Shown one piece after another: positions 1 through 5,989 of a stretch of 6,217 nucleotides of DNA. Made by a program: the position numbers and the translations under genes. Position 1 is the first letter of the stretch. Each line of letters starts with the position of its first letter. Source of the stretch: Spirochaetota bacterium. Its GTDB lineage: Bacteria; Spirochaetota; JAHITG01. The notes under the pieces were generated by a model. That model was not told where the DNA came from. It ran no database searches and saw only the letters and a list, made by a program, of their open reading frames with translations. The stretch covers positions 1 to 6,217 of the forward strand of contig JAHITG010000334.1 of NCBI GenBank assembly GCA_018817865.1, in the 5' to 3' direction.

Positions 1-1293
1 AGTGACCAGTTTGAAAGGATCCTGAGGAAATTTTCAAAGTCTTTGACGGTCGAGCAGGCCTGTTACAACTGGTTCAAGAATCAGCAGCAGCCCAACGGCC
101 TTGTGGAAAGTTATGAGACAGCTGAAGTTTCCTATACTTATGATAATGCTTTAGCTGCCATGGTCTATCTCCTTAATAATGACAGTGGCAGAGCTAAAAA
201 GGTCTTTGATTTTTTTGTGAAATGGGCGGAAAAAGAGGTCTCGAAGAACGGCAAATTCAACGGCCTGACAGATATGTATAAGATCTCCGGTAAAGTAGGG
301 AATGAATCCAGGGCGATCGGACCAAATGCATGGATCCTTCTGGCATTAAATCATTATGCACTGATTACCAAAGACAGGTCATACATGGAGTTCAGTGAAT
401 TGATCGCTGACTGGATGCTTTCGTTTCAGGATAGTTCCAGGGGTGGCCTGTGGGGCGGGATAGGCGAGTATAATGATAAATTTTTATGGATGTCCACGGA
501 GCATAACCTTGACTGCTATGCCGGATTCAAGGTATTGTCTGAACTGAGCGGAAAGAAGAAATATTTAAAAGCTGCTCTTGAGATAAAGGAGTTCCTGGAT
601 ACGCATCTATGGAATGAAAATGATAAAAGGTTTTATAACGGGTGGGATGATCCTAATTTTGCTACTGATGTCAGTTCCTGGGCTGTCTTAAGCCTTATGG
701 AGCAGAAGTATTTTGATTCACTTGATTTTGCAATTAAGTATTCCGAGAATAAGCAGTTCTATAAACCGAACAACATTGAGATCACGGGATTTGATTTCGG
801 GAGTGATTACGGAACTTCACCTTATCCTGATAAGGATGCGGTCTGGTTTGAAGGGACCGGACAGATGGTGCTTGCTTTTTATCACTGTTCCCTGACCAAT
901 GAAGCGGATTTTTATACGGATGAACTGTTGAAAGGAGTAGTGAAGAGCAAGTCATTTGATGATTCTGCCGGGTTGCCGTATGCCTCCAATCCGGGTTCAC
1001 CTCCTTATGGCGGATGGGTCATGCCGGATAAGCCGATCTGTATCTCTTCCACTGCCTGGCTGATCTATTCTTTAAAGAAATTCAATCCGTTTTACGGGAA
1101 TTTTTTAAAGCCTGTTAAAATAGAAAAGAAGATAGAAAAAAAGGATGAGGGGACTACTTTAGAGGACCTTCTTAATACAGATGAACCGGAAAAAAAGATA
1201 GAAAAAGAAGACATAAAGAAAGATGAGAAAAAGGAACCTGTGATCGATAAAAAGAAGAAGGAAAAGATCGAAGATGAGCTTTTTGGAGAATAA
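1..1293 (+). CDS. Partial (alpha/alpha)-toroid glycosidase-like protein with charged C-terminal tail (5' end outside window)
   Basis: The reading frame is open from base 1. The first possible start inside it is a TTG at 43 with no Shine-Dalgarno at a sensible distance, so the real start is probably upstream and 430 residues are visible. The body (about residues 15-365) has the repeated helical pattern of six-hairpin/(alpha/alpha)6 toroids, as in cellobiose 2-epimerase-like and related glycosidase folds. Visible blocks are NGLVESYE and TYDNALA near 32-52, GPNAWILLALNHY at 107-119, STEHNLD at 165-171, WFEGTGQM at 282-289 and SSTAWLIYSLKKFNPF near 349-364. The acidic residues in STEHNLD and WFEGTG are candidates for sugar contacts or catalysis, which is inference. 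Residues 371-430 form a tail that is 38/60 charged (17 Lys, 21 Asp/Glu) with KIEK-type repeats, probably disordered. No signal peptide can be judged because the N-terminus is missing. It converges on kdgK. Substrate and exact family are not recognised; the fold call is fairly secure, the function is not. Confidence 0.75.
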   Translation, partial: SDQFERILRKFSKSLTVEQACYNWFKNQQQPNGLVESYETAEVSYTYDNALAAMVYLLNNDSGRAKKVFDFFVKWAEKEVSKNGKFNGLTDMYKISGKVGNESRAIGPNAWILLALNHYALITKDRSYMEFSELIADWMLSFQDSSRGGLWGGIGEYNDKFLWMSTEHNLDCYAGFKVLSELSGKKKYLKAALEIKEFLDTHLWNENDKRFYNGWDDPNFATDVSSWAVLSLMEQKYFDSLDFAIKYSENKQFYKPNNIEITGFDFGSDYGTSPYPDKDAVWFEGTGQMVLAFYHCSLTNEADFYTDELLKGVVKSKSFDDSAGLPYASNPGSPPYGGWVMPDKPICISSTAWLIYSLKKFNPFYGNFLKPVKIEKKIEKKDEGTTLEDLLNTDEPEKKIEKEDIKKDEKKEPVIDKKKKEKIEDELFGE

Positions 1294-1305
1294 AACCGCG
1301 TGGAT

Positions 1306-1405
1306 TCTACATTGTAGACACCCTCTTCGAGGACTTGCGCGACTTTAGTCGTGCTTATAATAACAGGCACGGTTAAAACCGCCCTGGTCCCCGTAGGGGG
1401 TGCCT
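1306..1405. repeat. String of small hairpins in the convergent gap (hairpin string A)
   Basis: Five short inverted repeats follow one another with tiny loops. They are TCTAC-ATT-GTAGA (1306-1318), CCTC-TTC-GAGG (1322-1332), an 8-bp stem with one G-U around CGACT-TT-AGTCG (1337-1354), CGGTT-AA-AACCG (1370-1381) and CCCC-GTA-GGGG (1389-1399). An outer stem AGGCAC (1365-1370)/GTGCCT (1400-1405) can enclose the last two as a three-way junction. The part from 1367 to 1411 recurs in inverted orientation near 5932-5977. The string may act as a bidirectional terminator between the converging genes or be a non-autonomous dispersed element; the sequence does not decide. Confidence 0.75.
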
Positions 1406-1413
1406 ACATTTTT
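1365..1413 (+). terminator. Possible terminator of the glycosidase-like gene
   Basis: The branched structure closed by AGGCAC/GTGCCT is followed three bases later by five T (1409-1413) on the + strand, downstream of the + strand stop codon at 1291-1293. The closing stem is short and branched rather than a classic single hairpin, so this is a weak call. Confidence 0.3.
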
Positions 1414-1440
1414 ATATTTACAATAACTATTTTAGAGTAA

Positions 1441-2433
1441 TTATCGCTGTACACGCATATTTTTGTTCTTCAGCAGATTCTCGGTTTCTTCTTTAGTCGC
1501 CAGGTTGAAATCACCCGGAATGGAATGTTTCAAAGCGGAAAAGGCCACGGCAAAATTGAGTGCCTCTTTATGAGGTTTCCCTGAAAGAAGAGAATGGATG
1601 AGCCCGGCTGTAAATGAATCACCCGCACCAATGCGGTCTACTACCTCCACTTCATATTTGTCTGATTCCAGGAAATCCTTTCCGTCAAACAGGACCGCAC
1701 TCCAGTTATTCTTCCAGACGGAGATATTCTCCCGTATGGTGATGCAGACGATCTTAAACTTAAATTTATCGATCAGTTTTTTTGAAATATTATGATAATT
1801 GCTTTGAGGATCTTTTATCTTAAAGACCCGCTCAATATCCTCTTCCGTTGAAATGAGGATATCAATATCCTTCATCATCTCTTCCTGCACTTTTTGGGCT
1901 GTCTCTTCAGTCCAGAGCTTTTTCCGGAAGTTCAGGTCATAGCTGGTGGTAAGTTTCAGCTCTTTTGCTCTTTTCAGGAATTCTGAAACTGCTTTTCTGC
2001 ATCCGTCTCCCAAAGCGGGTGTAATACCAGTTGTATGGAACCACTTGGCGTTTTTAAGGATCTTTTCATAGTTCAGCTTCTTATGATCAAGCCCGGACAT
2101 GCAGGAGTGAGCCCGGTCATATAATACAGAACTTGGCCTGGGGGAAGCACCCATTTCATAGAAATAAAGCCCTGCACGGCCTTCCTTTTCCCATACGATA
2201 TGGTCGGTAAGGACATTGTGCTCCCTGGCTTTATTGCTGATCATATTTCCTAAAGGATTTTCTGGAAGGCAGGAGACCCATCCGCTTGATGATCCGAGAC
2301 GGGACAGGGCCACAGCCACATTCAGCTCTGCTCCGCCGGCATTTATCTTTAATTTGTCGCTCTGCTCGATCTTTTGAAACCCGGGTGGTGTCAGCCTGAT
2401 CATGGCCTCACCGAATGTAATCACATCTGCCAT
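1441..2433 (-). CDS. kdgK: 2-keto-3-deoxygluconate kinase (PfkB family)
   Basis: A cytoplasmic sugar kinase that phosphorylates 2-keto-3-deoxygluconate with ATP to give KDPG, the substrate of the aldolase encoded just upstream. The 330-residue length is normal for the family. The N-terminal FGEAMIRLTPP (7-17) and NAGGAELNVAVALSRLG (31-47) match the first PfkB signature and the sugar-binding glycines. GASPRP..YDRA (95-108) and YDLNFRKKLW (165-174) are typical of KDG kinases rather than fructokinases or ribokinases. DRIGAGDSFTAGL (266-278) is the second PfkB signature, with Asp272 as the expected catalytic base and GAGD as the anion hole. IPGDFN (305-310) also fits KDG kinases. The ATG at 2433 is favoured by a strong AAGGGGG five bases upstream. 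A 98-bp hairpin-bearing gap separates it from eda. A broader fructokinase-like specificity cannot be excluded, but pairing with eda supports KDG. Confidence 0.9.
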   Translation of the reverse strand: MADVITFGEAMIRLTPPGFQKIEQSDKLKINAGGAELNVAVALSRLGSSSGWVSCLPENPLGNMISNKAREHNVLTDHIVWEKEGRAGLYFYEMGASPRPSSVLYDRAHSCMSGLDHKKLNYEKILKNAKWFHTTGITPALGDGCRKAVSEFLKRAKELKLTTSYDLNFRKKLWTEETAQKVQEEMMKDIDILISTEEDIERVFKIKDPQSNYHNISKKLIDKFKFKIVCITIRENISVWKNNWSAVLFDGKDFLESDKYEVEVVDRIGAGDSFTAGLIHSLLSGKPHKEALNFAVAFSALKHSIPGDFNLATKEETENLLKNKNMRVQR

Positions 2434-2437
2434 AAAT

Positions 2438-2444
2438 CCCCCTT
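2438..2444 (-). promoter_or_regulatory. Shine-Dalgarno of kdgK
   Basis: On the minus strand AAGGGGG lies five bases before the ATG at 2433. It is the only strong Shine-Dalgarno among the four minus-strand genes and fixes the kdgK start. A TATATT box directly before it (2445-2450) has no matching -35 at the right distance. Confidence 0.75.
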
Positions 2445-2472
2445 AATATAGAATTGATTTCTAGATGGTAGT

Positions 2473-2509
2473 CGCAGGCTTCCCTCCTTCGGAGGACAAG
2501 CAGCCTGCG
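2473..2509. repeat. Two-tier hairpin between eda and kdgK
   Basis: A perfect 8-bp outer stem CGCAGGCT (2473-2480)/AGCCTGCG (2502-2509) encloses an inner hairpin CCTCC-TTC-GGAGG (2483-2495). It lies in the 98-bp gap between the eda stop and the kdgK start and looks like a REP-type palindromic repeat. In a joint transcript it would fold in the intercistronic region, where it could stabilise the upstream message or attenuate transcription; that role is inference. There is no T-tract after it on either strand. Confidence 0.75.
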
Positions 2510-2531
2510 GAAAATCTGGGACAACCCTCTT

Positions 2532-3173
2532 TTATTTCTTCTTAAAATCTCTGATTATCTCCATGACCCTTTTAGCATAATCCTGTATCTCATCAAATTT
2601 CTTCTCTTTCAGCAATTTTACATCTGCCAGGTTCCCGCCCATACCGATAAGATCTGCGCCTGCTTCCAGGTAACTCTTCAGGTTATCGCTGTCGATCCCG
2701 CCGGTAGGCATAAAAGCAATATCAGGAAAGATCTGTTTTACTGCTTTCAGATAGAAAGCACCTCCGAAGGCTGATGCCGGAAATATCTTTACAGCATTAA
2801 TTCCCGCATTTACAGCCGAGAGGATCTCGGTGGGTGTCATTGCACCGGGAATAGTGAGAACCTTATATTTTTTTGTGATCTTTATAATTTTTGGATCAAT
2901 AACCGGTGAAACGATGAACTGAGCTCCTGCACCCATGGAATAGACTACCTGCTCTTTTTCCAGAACTGTTCCGGCACCCACAATGATATCGGAGTATTTT
3001 GCTTTCAGCTGGTTGATCAGCTTATAGGAATCAGGAACGCTCATGGTGATCTCAATGACTTTTAACCCGCTTTCTACAAGTAAATTTGCCAGAGCTTCTG
3101 CTTCCAGGAAAGTTTTAGTTCGAATAATAGGTATAAGGACATGATCCTTCAATTTTGACAATATTTTATGCAT
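2532..3173 (-). CDS. eda: KDPG aldolase / 4-hydroxy-2-oxoglutarate aldolase
   Basis: A class I, Schiff-base aldolase that splits 2-keto-3-deoxy-6-phosphogluconate into pyruvate and glyceraldehyde-3-phosphate. At 213 residues it has the normal single TIM-barrel length. Visible active-site blocks are IPIIRT (14-19), IEITMSVP with Glu41 (40-47), GAGTVL (66-71), FIVSP (86-90), PGAMTPTE (109-116), KIFPAS with Schiff-base Lys129 (129-134) and PTGGI (156-160). The Arg that follows the Glu motif in the E. coli enzyme (LEVTLRT) is Ser here (IEITMSV). From memory the Thermotoga enzyme also lacks it (IEITFTVP), so this is a known subtype and not damage. The ATG at 3173 has no Shine-Dalgarno, but a promoter-like pair lies directly before it. 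The gap to the methyltransferase gene is 45 bp. Together with kdgK it forms the lower Entner-Doudoroff/hexuronate route; no edd is visible. Confidence 0.95.
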   Translation of the reverse strand: MHKILSKLKDHVLIPIIRTKTFLEAEALANLLVESGLKVIEITMSVPDSYKLINQLKAKYSDIIVGAGTVLEKEQVVYSMGAGAQFIVSPVIDPKIIKITKKYKVLTIPGAMTPTEILSAVNAGINAVKIFPASAFGGAFYLKAVKQIFPDIAFMPTGGIDSDNLKSYLEAGADLIGMGGNLADVKLLKEKKFDEIQDYAKRVMEIIRDFKKK

Positions 3174-3180
3174 ATGATGA

Positions 3181-3208
3181 AATATATATTAAAAAAATAG
3201 GATGTCTA
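3181..3208 (-). promoter_or_regulatory. Promoter-like sequence directly before eda
   Basis: On the minus strand a -35 TAGACA (3203-3208; five of six to TTGACA), a 16-base spacer and a -10 TATATT (3181-3186; five of six) end only seven bases before the eda ATG. Transcription would start at or next to the start codon, giving a leaderless or nearly leaderless mRNA, which agrees with the absence of a Shine-Dalgarno. The region is AT-rich, so a chance match is possible. Confidence 0.45.
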
Positions 3209-3218
3209 TAATTTAATA

Positions 3219-4352
3219 TTACTTCACAAAGAGCCCTACTGTCTCGAAATGATAGGTCTGGGGGAACATATCAAGGCAGGTGAGCTTTTCCAGTGTATAG
3301 CTTTTTGATGTCAGGTACTGTGTATCTCGGATAAATGTTGAGATCTCGCAGGATGTATAGATAATGGCTTCCGGCTTTAATTTCAGGATCCCGGCCAAAA
3401 CCTCTTCAGGTACTCCTTTTCTGGGAGGGTCAATTATCACTATGTTTGCATGATCATAGTTGTCAATGACTCGTTCCACTTTTCCGGCAACGAAATTAGT
3501 ATTGAACAGTTTGTTTTTTTCTCTGTTCCTCTTGGCATAATTAGCGGCTGTATTATCACTGTCGATCCCCGTGATCTTTTTGATCGAAAGATTCTTTGCA
3601 AGATACAGGGATATGATCCCGGTACCGCAATAGAGTTCGACCACCCGTTTTTTATTAAACGGTTCTGCAAGTCCCCTGATAAGGTCAAGCCAGGGCCGGA
3701 TCAGGAACTGGTTTGCCTGGAAGAAGACACGGTGGTCATATTCGACCTTCAGATCATCTATTGTATAGGATAATTTATTATCCCTGATATTTGCCGAAAT
3801 TGTCTTGTTATTATCCGTTTTTATGTTAAGTTCAGGAACAGAGGGCATATCTTTAATTGATCGAATAAAGTTGAAGACATGTTCAGGCAGTATAGGGCAT
3901 GCATCAATGGGAATGACTTTTTTTGAATTTTTTTGAAAGTATCCTGCTCTTTTATTCCATACCTGCAGCCGTGCATTCAGTCTGTAGTGATAGGGTTCAG
4001 GGGAAGGAATAAAAACAGGAGGCTCTGCGGGTGTGATCTCTTCCTTTTTCAGGAATTCCTGCAGGATGCCTTTTTTTATTTCTATCTGATGATCATATCC
4101 TATATGCTGAAAATCACATCCACCGCATATCTGAAAATGAGGGCATTCAGGCTGGATGCGGTGCGGAGATCTCTTTAATATCTCCACGGCTTCAGCATAA
4201 GCAAAATTATGTTTATCTTCAATTATTTTAATTTTGACGGATTCACCTTCAATGGTATAGGGGATAAAGTATGTTTTATTATGCTCTCTTGCACCTCTGG
4301 CGAGGCCATATCCGTTATGCACGATCTTTTCGATAGTTAATGGTGTATTCAT
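3219..4352 (-). CDS. rlmD: 23S rRNA (uracil-C5)-methyltransferase, RlmD/RumA family
   Basis: A SAM-dependent RNA methyltransferase that makes 5-methyluridine, expected to act on 23S rRNA. A TRAM-like RNA-binding domain occupies about residues 1-60. Four cysteines follow in the spacing of the RumA 4Fe-4S cluster: Cys70, Cys76, Cys79 (CPHFQICGGC) and Cys152. FFQANQ (210-215) is a family motif. VVELYCGTGIISLYLAK (237-253) is SAM motif I and IIDPPRKG (306-313) is motif IV. SCEIS (334-338) carries the catalytic Cys335, where SCNP is more usual. HFETVGLF (368-375) holds Glu370, the expected general base. All key residues are present at 377 residues, somewhat shorter than the E. coli enzyme. The target could be U1939 (RlmD), U747 (RlmC) or both as in RlmCD; sequence alone does not separate these. 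No Shine-Dalgarno precedes the ATG at 4352, and a long inverted repeat begins 26 bases upstream. Confidence 0.9.
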   Translation of the reverse strand: MNTPLTIEKIVHNGYGLARGAREHNKTYFIPYTIEGESVKIKIIEDKHNFAYAEAVEILKRSPHRIQPECPHFQICGGCDFQHIGYDHQIEIKKGILQEFLKKEEITPAEPPVFIPSPEPYHYRLNARLQVWNKRAGYFQKNSKKVIPIDACPILPEHVFNFIRSIKDMPSVPELNIKTDNNKTISANIRDNKLSYTIDDLKVEYDHRVFFQANQFLIRPWLDLIRGLAEPFNKKRVVELYCGTGIISLYLAKNLSIKKITGIDSDNTAANYAKRNREKNKLFNTNFVAGKVERVIDNYDHANIVIIDPPRKGVPEEVLAGILKLKPEAIIYTSCEISTFIRDTQYLTSKSYTLEKLTCLDMFPQTYHFETVGLFVK

Positions 4353-4378
4353 TATGTTTTTAGGAGTTAGAAAACTCG

Positions 4379-4439
4379 GGGGTCAGACCTTGAAATGTGA
4401 AAGCAGCAAAGCTGCTTTCACATTTCAAGGTCTGACCCC
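4379..4439. repeat. Perfect 29-bp-stem inverted repeat of GGGGTCAGACC type
   Basis: The left arm 4379-4407 begins GGGGTCAGACCTTGAAATG and is the exact reverse complement of the right arm 4411-4439, with a three-base AAA loop (4408-4410). It fills most of the 115-bp gap between thrC and the methyltransferase gene. From memory, GGGGTCAGACC-headed units are frequent REP-like repeats in genomes carrying Y1/IS200-like (RAYT) transposases, but no transposase is in the window. In a thrC transcript this hairpin would be very stable and could end or protect the message. Confidence 0.9.
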
Positions 4440-4451
4440 AAGATCTAAAAA

Positions 4452-4470
4452 ATTTCAAAGTCTGTTCCTA
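4452..4470. repeat. Degenerate third repeat arm overlapping the thrC stop codon
   Basis: These 19 bases match the right arm of the large inverted repeat (4422-4440) at 15 of 19 positions in the same orientation. The last three bases (4468-4470, read on the minus strand) are the TAG stop of thrC. It appears to be a worn or variant copy of the same repeat unit. Confidence 0.6.
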
Positions 4471-5817
4471 ACATCTCTGCGTTTCACACACGATCTCTTT
4501 CAGCCCCTTCATATCATTCGCATCTAAAGAATGAACATTTTTCTCAGGCATATTTTCCTGGCTTTTCAGTTTCTCCGGCATTTCCGGTGAAAATCCCATG
4601 ACCTTTTCGATCTTATCCGAGAATTTTGCCGGATGAGCGGTCAGGTATGCTCCTATCTTATATTTTTTATATTCAGGATTATTTTCTAAAAATTCAAACA
4701 CACCGGCCAGGGCCACAGCGCTGTGAACATCCAGGAGGTAATTCTTCTCCTTATATACTTTTTTTATGACCTGTACGGTCTTGTCGTCATCAATGGTTAC
4801 AGGATAGATCAGCTCCTGCATCTTCTTAATATTATTTTTAAATAAATAGAGTATTCTCGGGATATTGTTGGGAAGTTTCACGTTCATCGCATTGCTGAGG
4901 CAGTTGTAAGTATCAAACACTTCTACCTCATTTTTGTTCTCTTCCAGCATCCGGACCAGGTAATTGTTCAGATTATGAGGAGCAATGAACTTTTCTATGG
5001 GCAGGCCCCCGATATCTTTTTGCGCCAGGAAATTAGACCCGATATGCCCTGCATTGCCGGTAGGTATGGAGATGATGATCGGTTCATCATATTCAGCGAT
5101 CTGAGAATAAAGCCAGAATGAGAAGACAGCCTGCGGGATGAACCGTCCCCAGTTAATGGAGTTGGCTGAAGTGGGATTGAATTTTTTAAGGTCGTCATCA
5201 TCCAAAGCTGATTTTGCCATCTCCTGACAGGTATGAAAATCACCGTCCACTTCAATGGGATAAATATTCTCGCCCAGGGTAGTCATCTGCTTTCGTTGAG
5301 TTTCAGTAACCCCGTTTTTCGGGAAGAGGCAGTAGACAATCAGGTTCTCTTTCTTCCAGAAAGCTTCATCAATTGCAGGGCCGGTATCACCGCTGGTCCC
5401 CACGAAGACGATGGTCTTTTTCTTGCTCTTCTTTAAGTAGTACTCAATGACCGAAGCCAGAAGCTGTGCTGCGAAATCCTTAAAAGCAAAGGTCCAGTTG
5501 TGAAAGAGTTCAAGAATATAGATATTATCATAAAGTTCAATGATCGGCGCCTGGATATTATCATAAGTATTGTGAACGATCCGGCTGAAATCTTTTTCAG
5601 GGATCTCATCAAAATACGGATAGAGTACATTAAATGCAATATCAGCATAGCTTTGGTTCTTGAATGATCGAATGGTTTTTATATCATAATGAATGAATTT
5701 TTCAGGAACATAGAGCCCTTTATCAGGTGCCTGGCCCGTTAGAAGGGCCTCTTTTATGGAATAAGTTTTAGGGTTTTTAGCTTTTTGAAAATAATCATTT
5801 GAGTTTATATATCTCAT
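4468..5817 (-). CDS. thrC: Threonine synthase (PLP-dependent), divergent motifs
   Basis: A fold-type II PLP enzyme that converts O-phosphohomoserine to threonine and phosphate, the last step of threonine synthesis. Length (449) and layout fit the E. coli/yeast-type enzymes: N-terminal domain with TGQAPDKGLYVPE (27-39), PLP-lysine motif FAFKDFA (110-116, Lys113), phosphate-binding GTSGDTG (140-146), SANSINWGR (217-225), PTGNAGH (252-258), LDVHSAVA (362-369) and TAHPAKF (393-399). Several blocks differ from the versions I remember: ELFHNWT where ELFHGPT is usual, PTGNAGH for PSGNFGD, and LDVHSAVA for DPHTAVG-like. Either it belongs to a divergent threonine synthase subfamily or its substrate has shifted. 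The start at 5817 has an AGAGAG weak Shine-Dalgarno and a consensus-like promoter nine bases upstream. The stop codon lies in a repeat arm, so the last few residues may have been changed by repeat insertion. No other threonine-pathway gene is in the window. Confidence 0.88.
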   Translation of the reverse strand: MRYINSNDYFQKAKNPKTYSIKEALLTGQAPDKGLYVPEKFIHYDIKTIRSFKNQSYADIAFNVLYPYFDEIPEKDFSRIVHNTYDNIQAPIIELYDNIYILELFHNWTFAFKDFAAQLLASVIEYYLKKSKKKTIVFVGTSGDTGPAIDEAFWKKENLIVYCLFPKNGVTETQRKQMTTLGENIYPIEVDGDFHTCQEMAKSALDDDDLKKFNPTSANSINWGRFIPQAVFSFWLYSQIAEYDEPIIISIPTGNAGHIGSNFLAQKDIGGLPIEKFIAPHNLNNYLVRMLEENKNEVEVFDTYNCLSNAMNVKLPNNIPRILYLFKNNIKKMQELIYPVTIDDDKTVQVIKKVYKEKNYLLDVHSAVALAGVFEFLENNPEYKKYKIGAYLTAHPAKFSDKIEKVMGFSPEMPEKLKSQENMPEKNVHSLDANDMKGLKEIVCETQRC

Positions 5818-5826
5818 GGTCTCTCT

Positions 5827-5854
5827 ATTATATCCATTAAAATATTAATTTCAA
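5827..5854 (-). promoter_or_regulatory. Promoter-like sequence of thrC
   Basis: On the minus strand a -35 TTGAAA (5849-5854), a 16-base spacer and a perfect -10 TATAAT (5827-5832) end nine bases before the thrC ATG, predicting a leader of only a few bases. An alternative pair further upstream, ATGACA and TAATAT with 18 bases between, would give a leader of about 25 bases that could use AGAGAG as Shine-Dalgarno. Confidence 0.55.
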
Positions 5855-5890
5855 TCTTTTTTTATTGTCATTCTTCTTTGTTAGAAGATC

Positions 5891-5910
5891 ATTCCCGCGA
5901 AAGCGGGAAT
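5891..5910. repeat. ATTCCC-N8-GGGAAT palindrome (dRS3-like)
   Basis: An 8-bp perfect stem ATTCCCGC/GCGGGAAT closes a GAAA loop, a GNRA-type tetraloop. The sequence fits the ATTCCC-N8-GGGAAT pattern known as dRS3 in Neisseria. Similar repeats are widespread in unrelated bacteria, so this does not indicate a neisserial origin. Confidence 0.8.
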
Positions 5911-5931
5911 CTCAACATCAATAGATCCAAC

Positions 5932-5989
5932 AAATGCAGGCACACCCTTACGGGTGCCAGGGCGGTTTTAACCGTGCTACTAGTGTAGC
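5932..5989. repeat. Hairpin string B, inverted copy of string A
   Basis: Bases 5932-5977 match the reverse complement of 1367-1411, with a 21-base exact core (5957-5977 against 1367-1387) and one indel elsewhere. It folds as GGCAC/GTGCC (5939-5958), CGGTT-TT-AACCG (5963-5974) and GCTAC-TAGT-GTAGC (5976-5989), and runs directly into the terminator-like hairpin at 5990. The flank beyond the shared part differs from copy A, so the shared unit is about 45 bp. Confidence 0.8.

Noticed and set aside
43..1293. TTG at 43 as the true start of the first gene
   Set aside because: The frame continues open to base 1 with plausible residues, and no Shine-Dalgarno sits 5-9 bases before the TTG.
1092..1370. 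Minus-strand 92-codon open frame running from the hairpin string into the tail of the glycosidase-like gene
   Set aside because: It is antisense to the Lys/Glu tail, so its Ser/Phe-rich product is just the complement of purine-rich codons, and its start lies inside palindromic repeat sequence with no ribosome binding site.
2532..3173. Eda inactivated by loss of the arginine after the active-site glutamate
   Set aside because: From memory the Thermotoga enzyme also lacks this arginine and is active, and Lys129, Glu41 and the other motifs are intact.
3450..3773. 107-codon + strand open frame opposite the methyltransferase gene
   Set aside because: It lies wholly inside a gene with all catalytic motifs intact, shows no recognisable domain and has no convincing start signal. 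The same holds for the other opposite-strand and shifted frames inside the five genes.
1441..5817. A single four-gene operon thrC-rlmD-eda-kdgK
   Set aside because: The genes share a strand, but two gaps hold strong hairpins and both thrC and eda have their own promoter-like sequences. Only eda-kdgK make functional sense together.
5891..5910. dRS3 element as evidence of DNA from Neisseria
   Set aside because: ATTCCC-N8-GGGAAT palindromes occur in many unrelated bacteria, and nothing else here looks neisserial.
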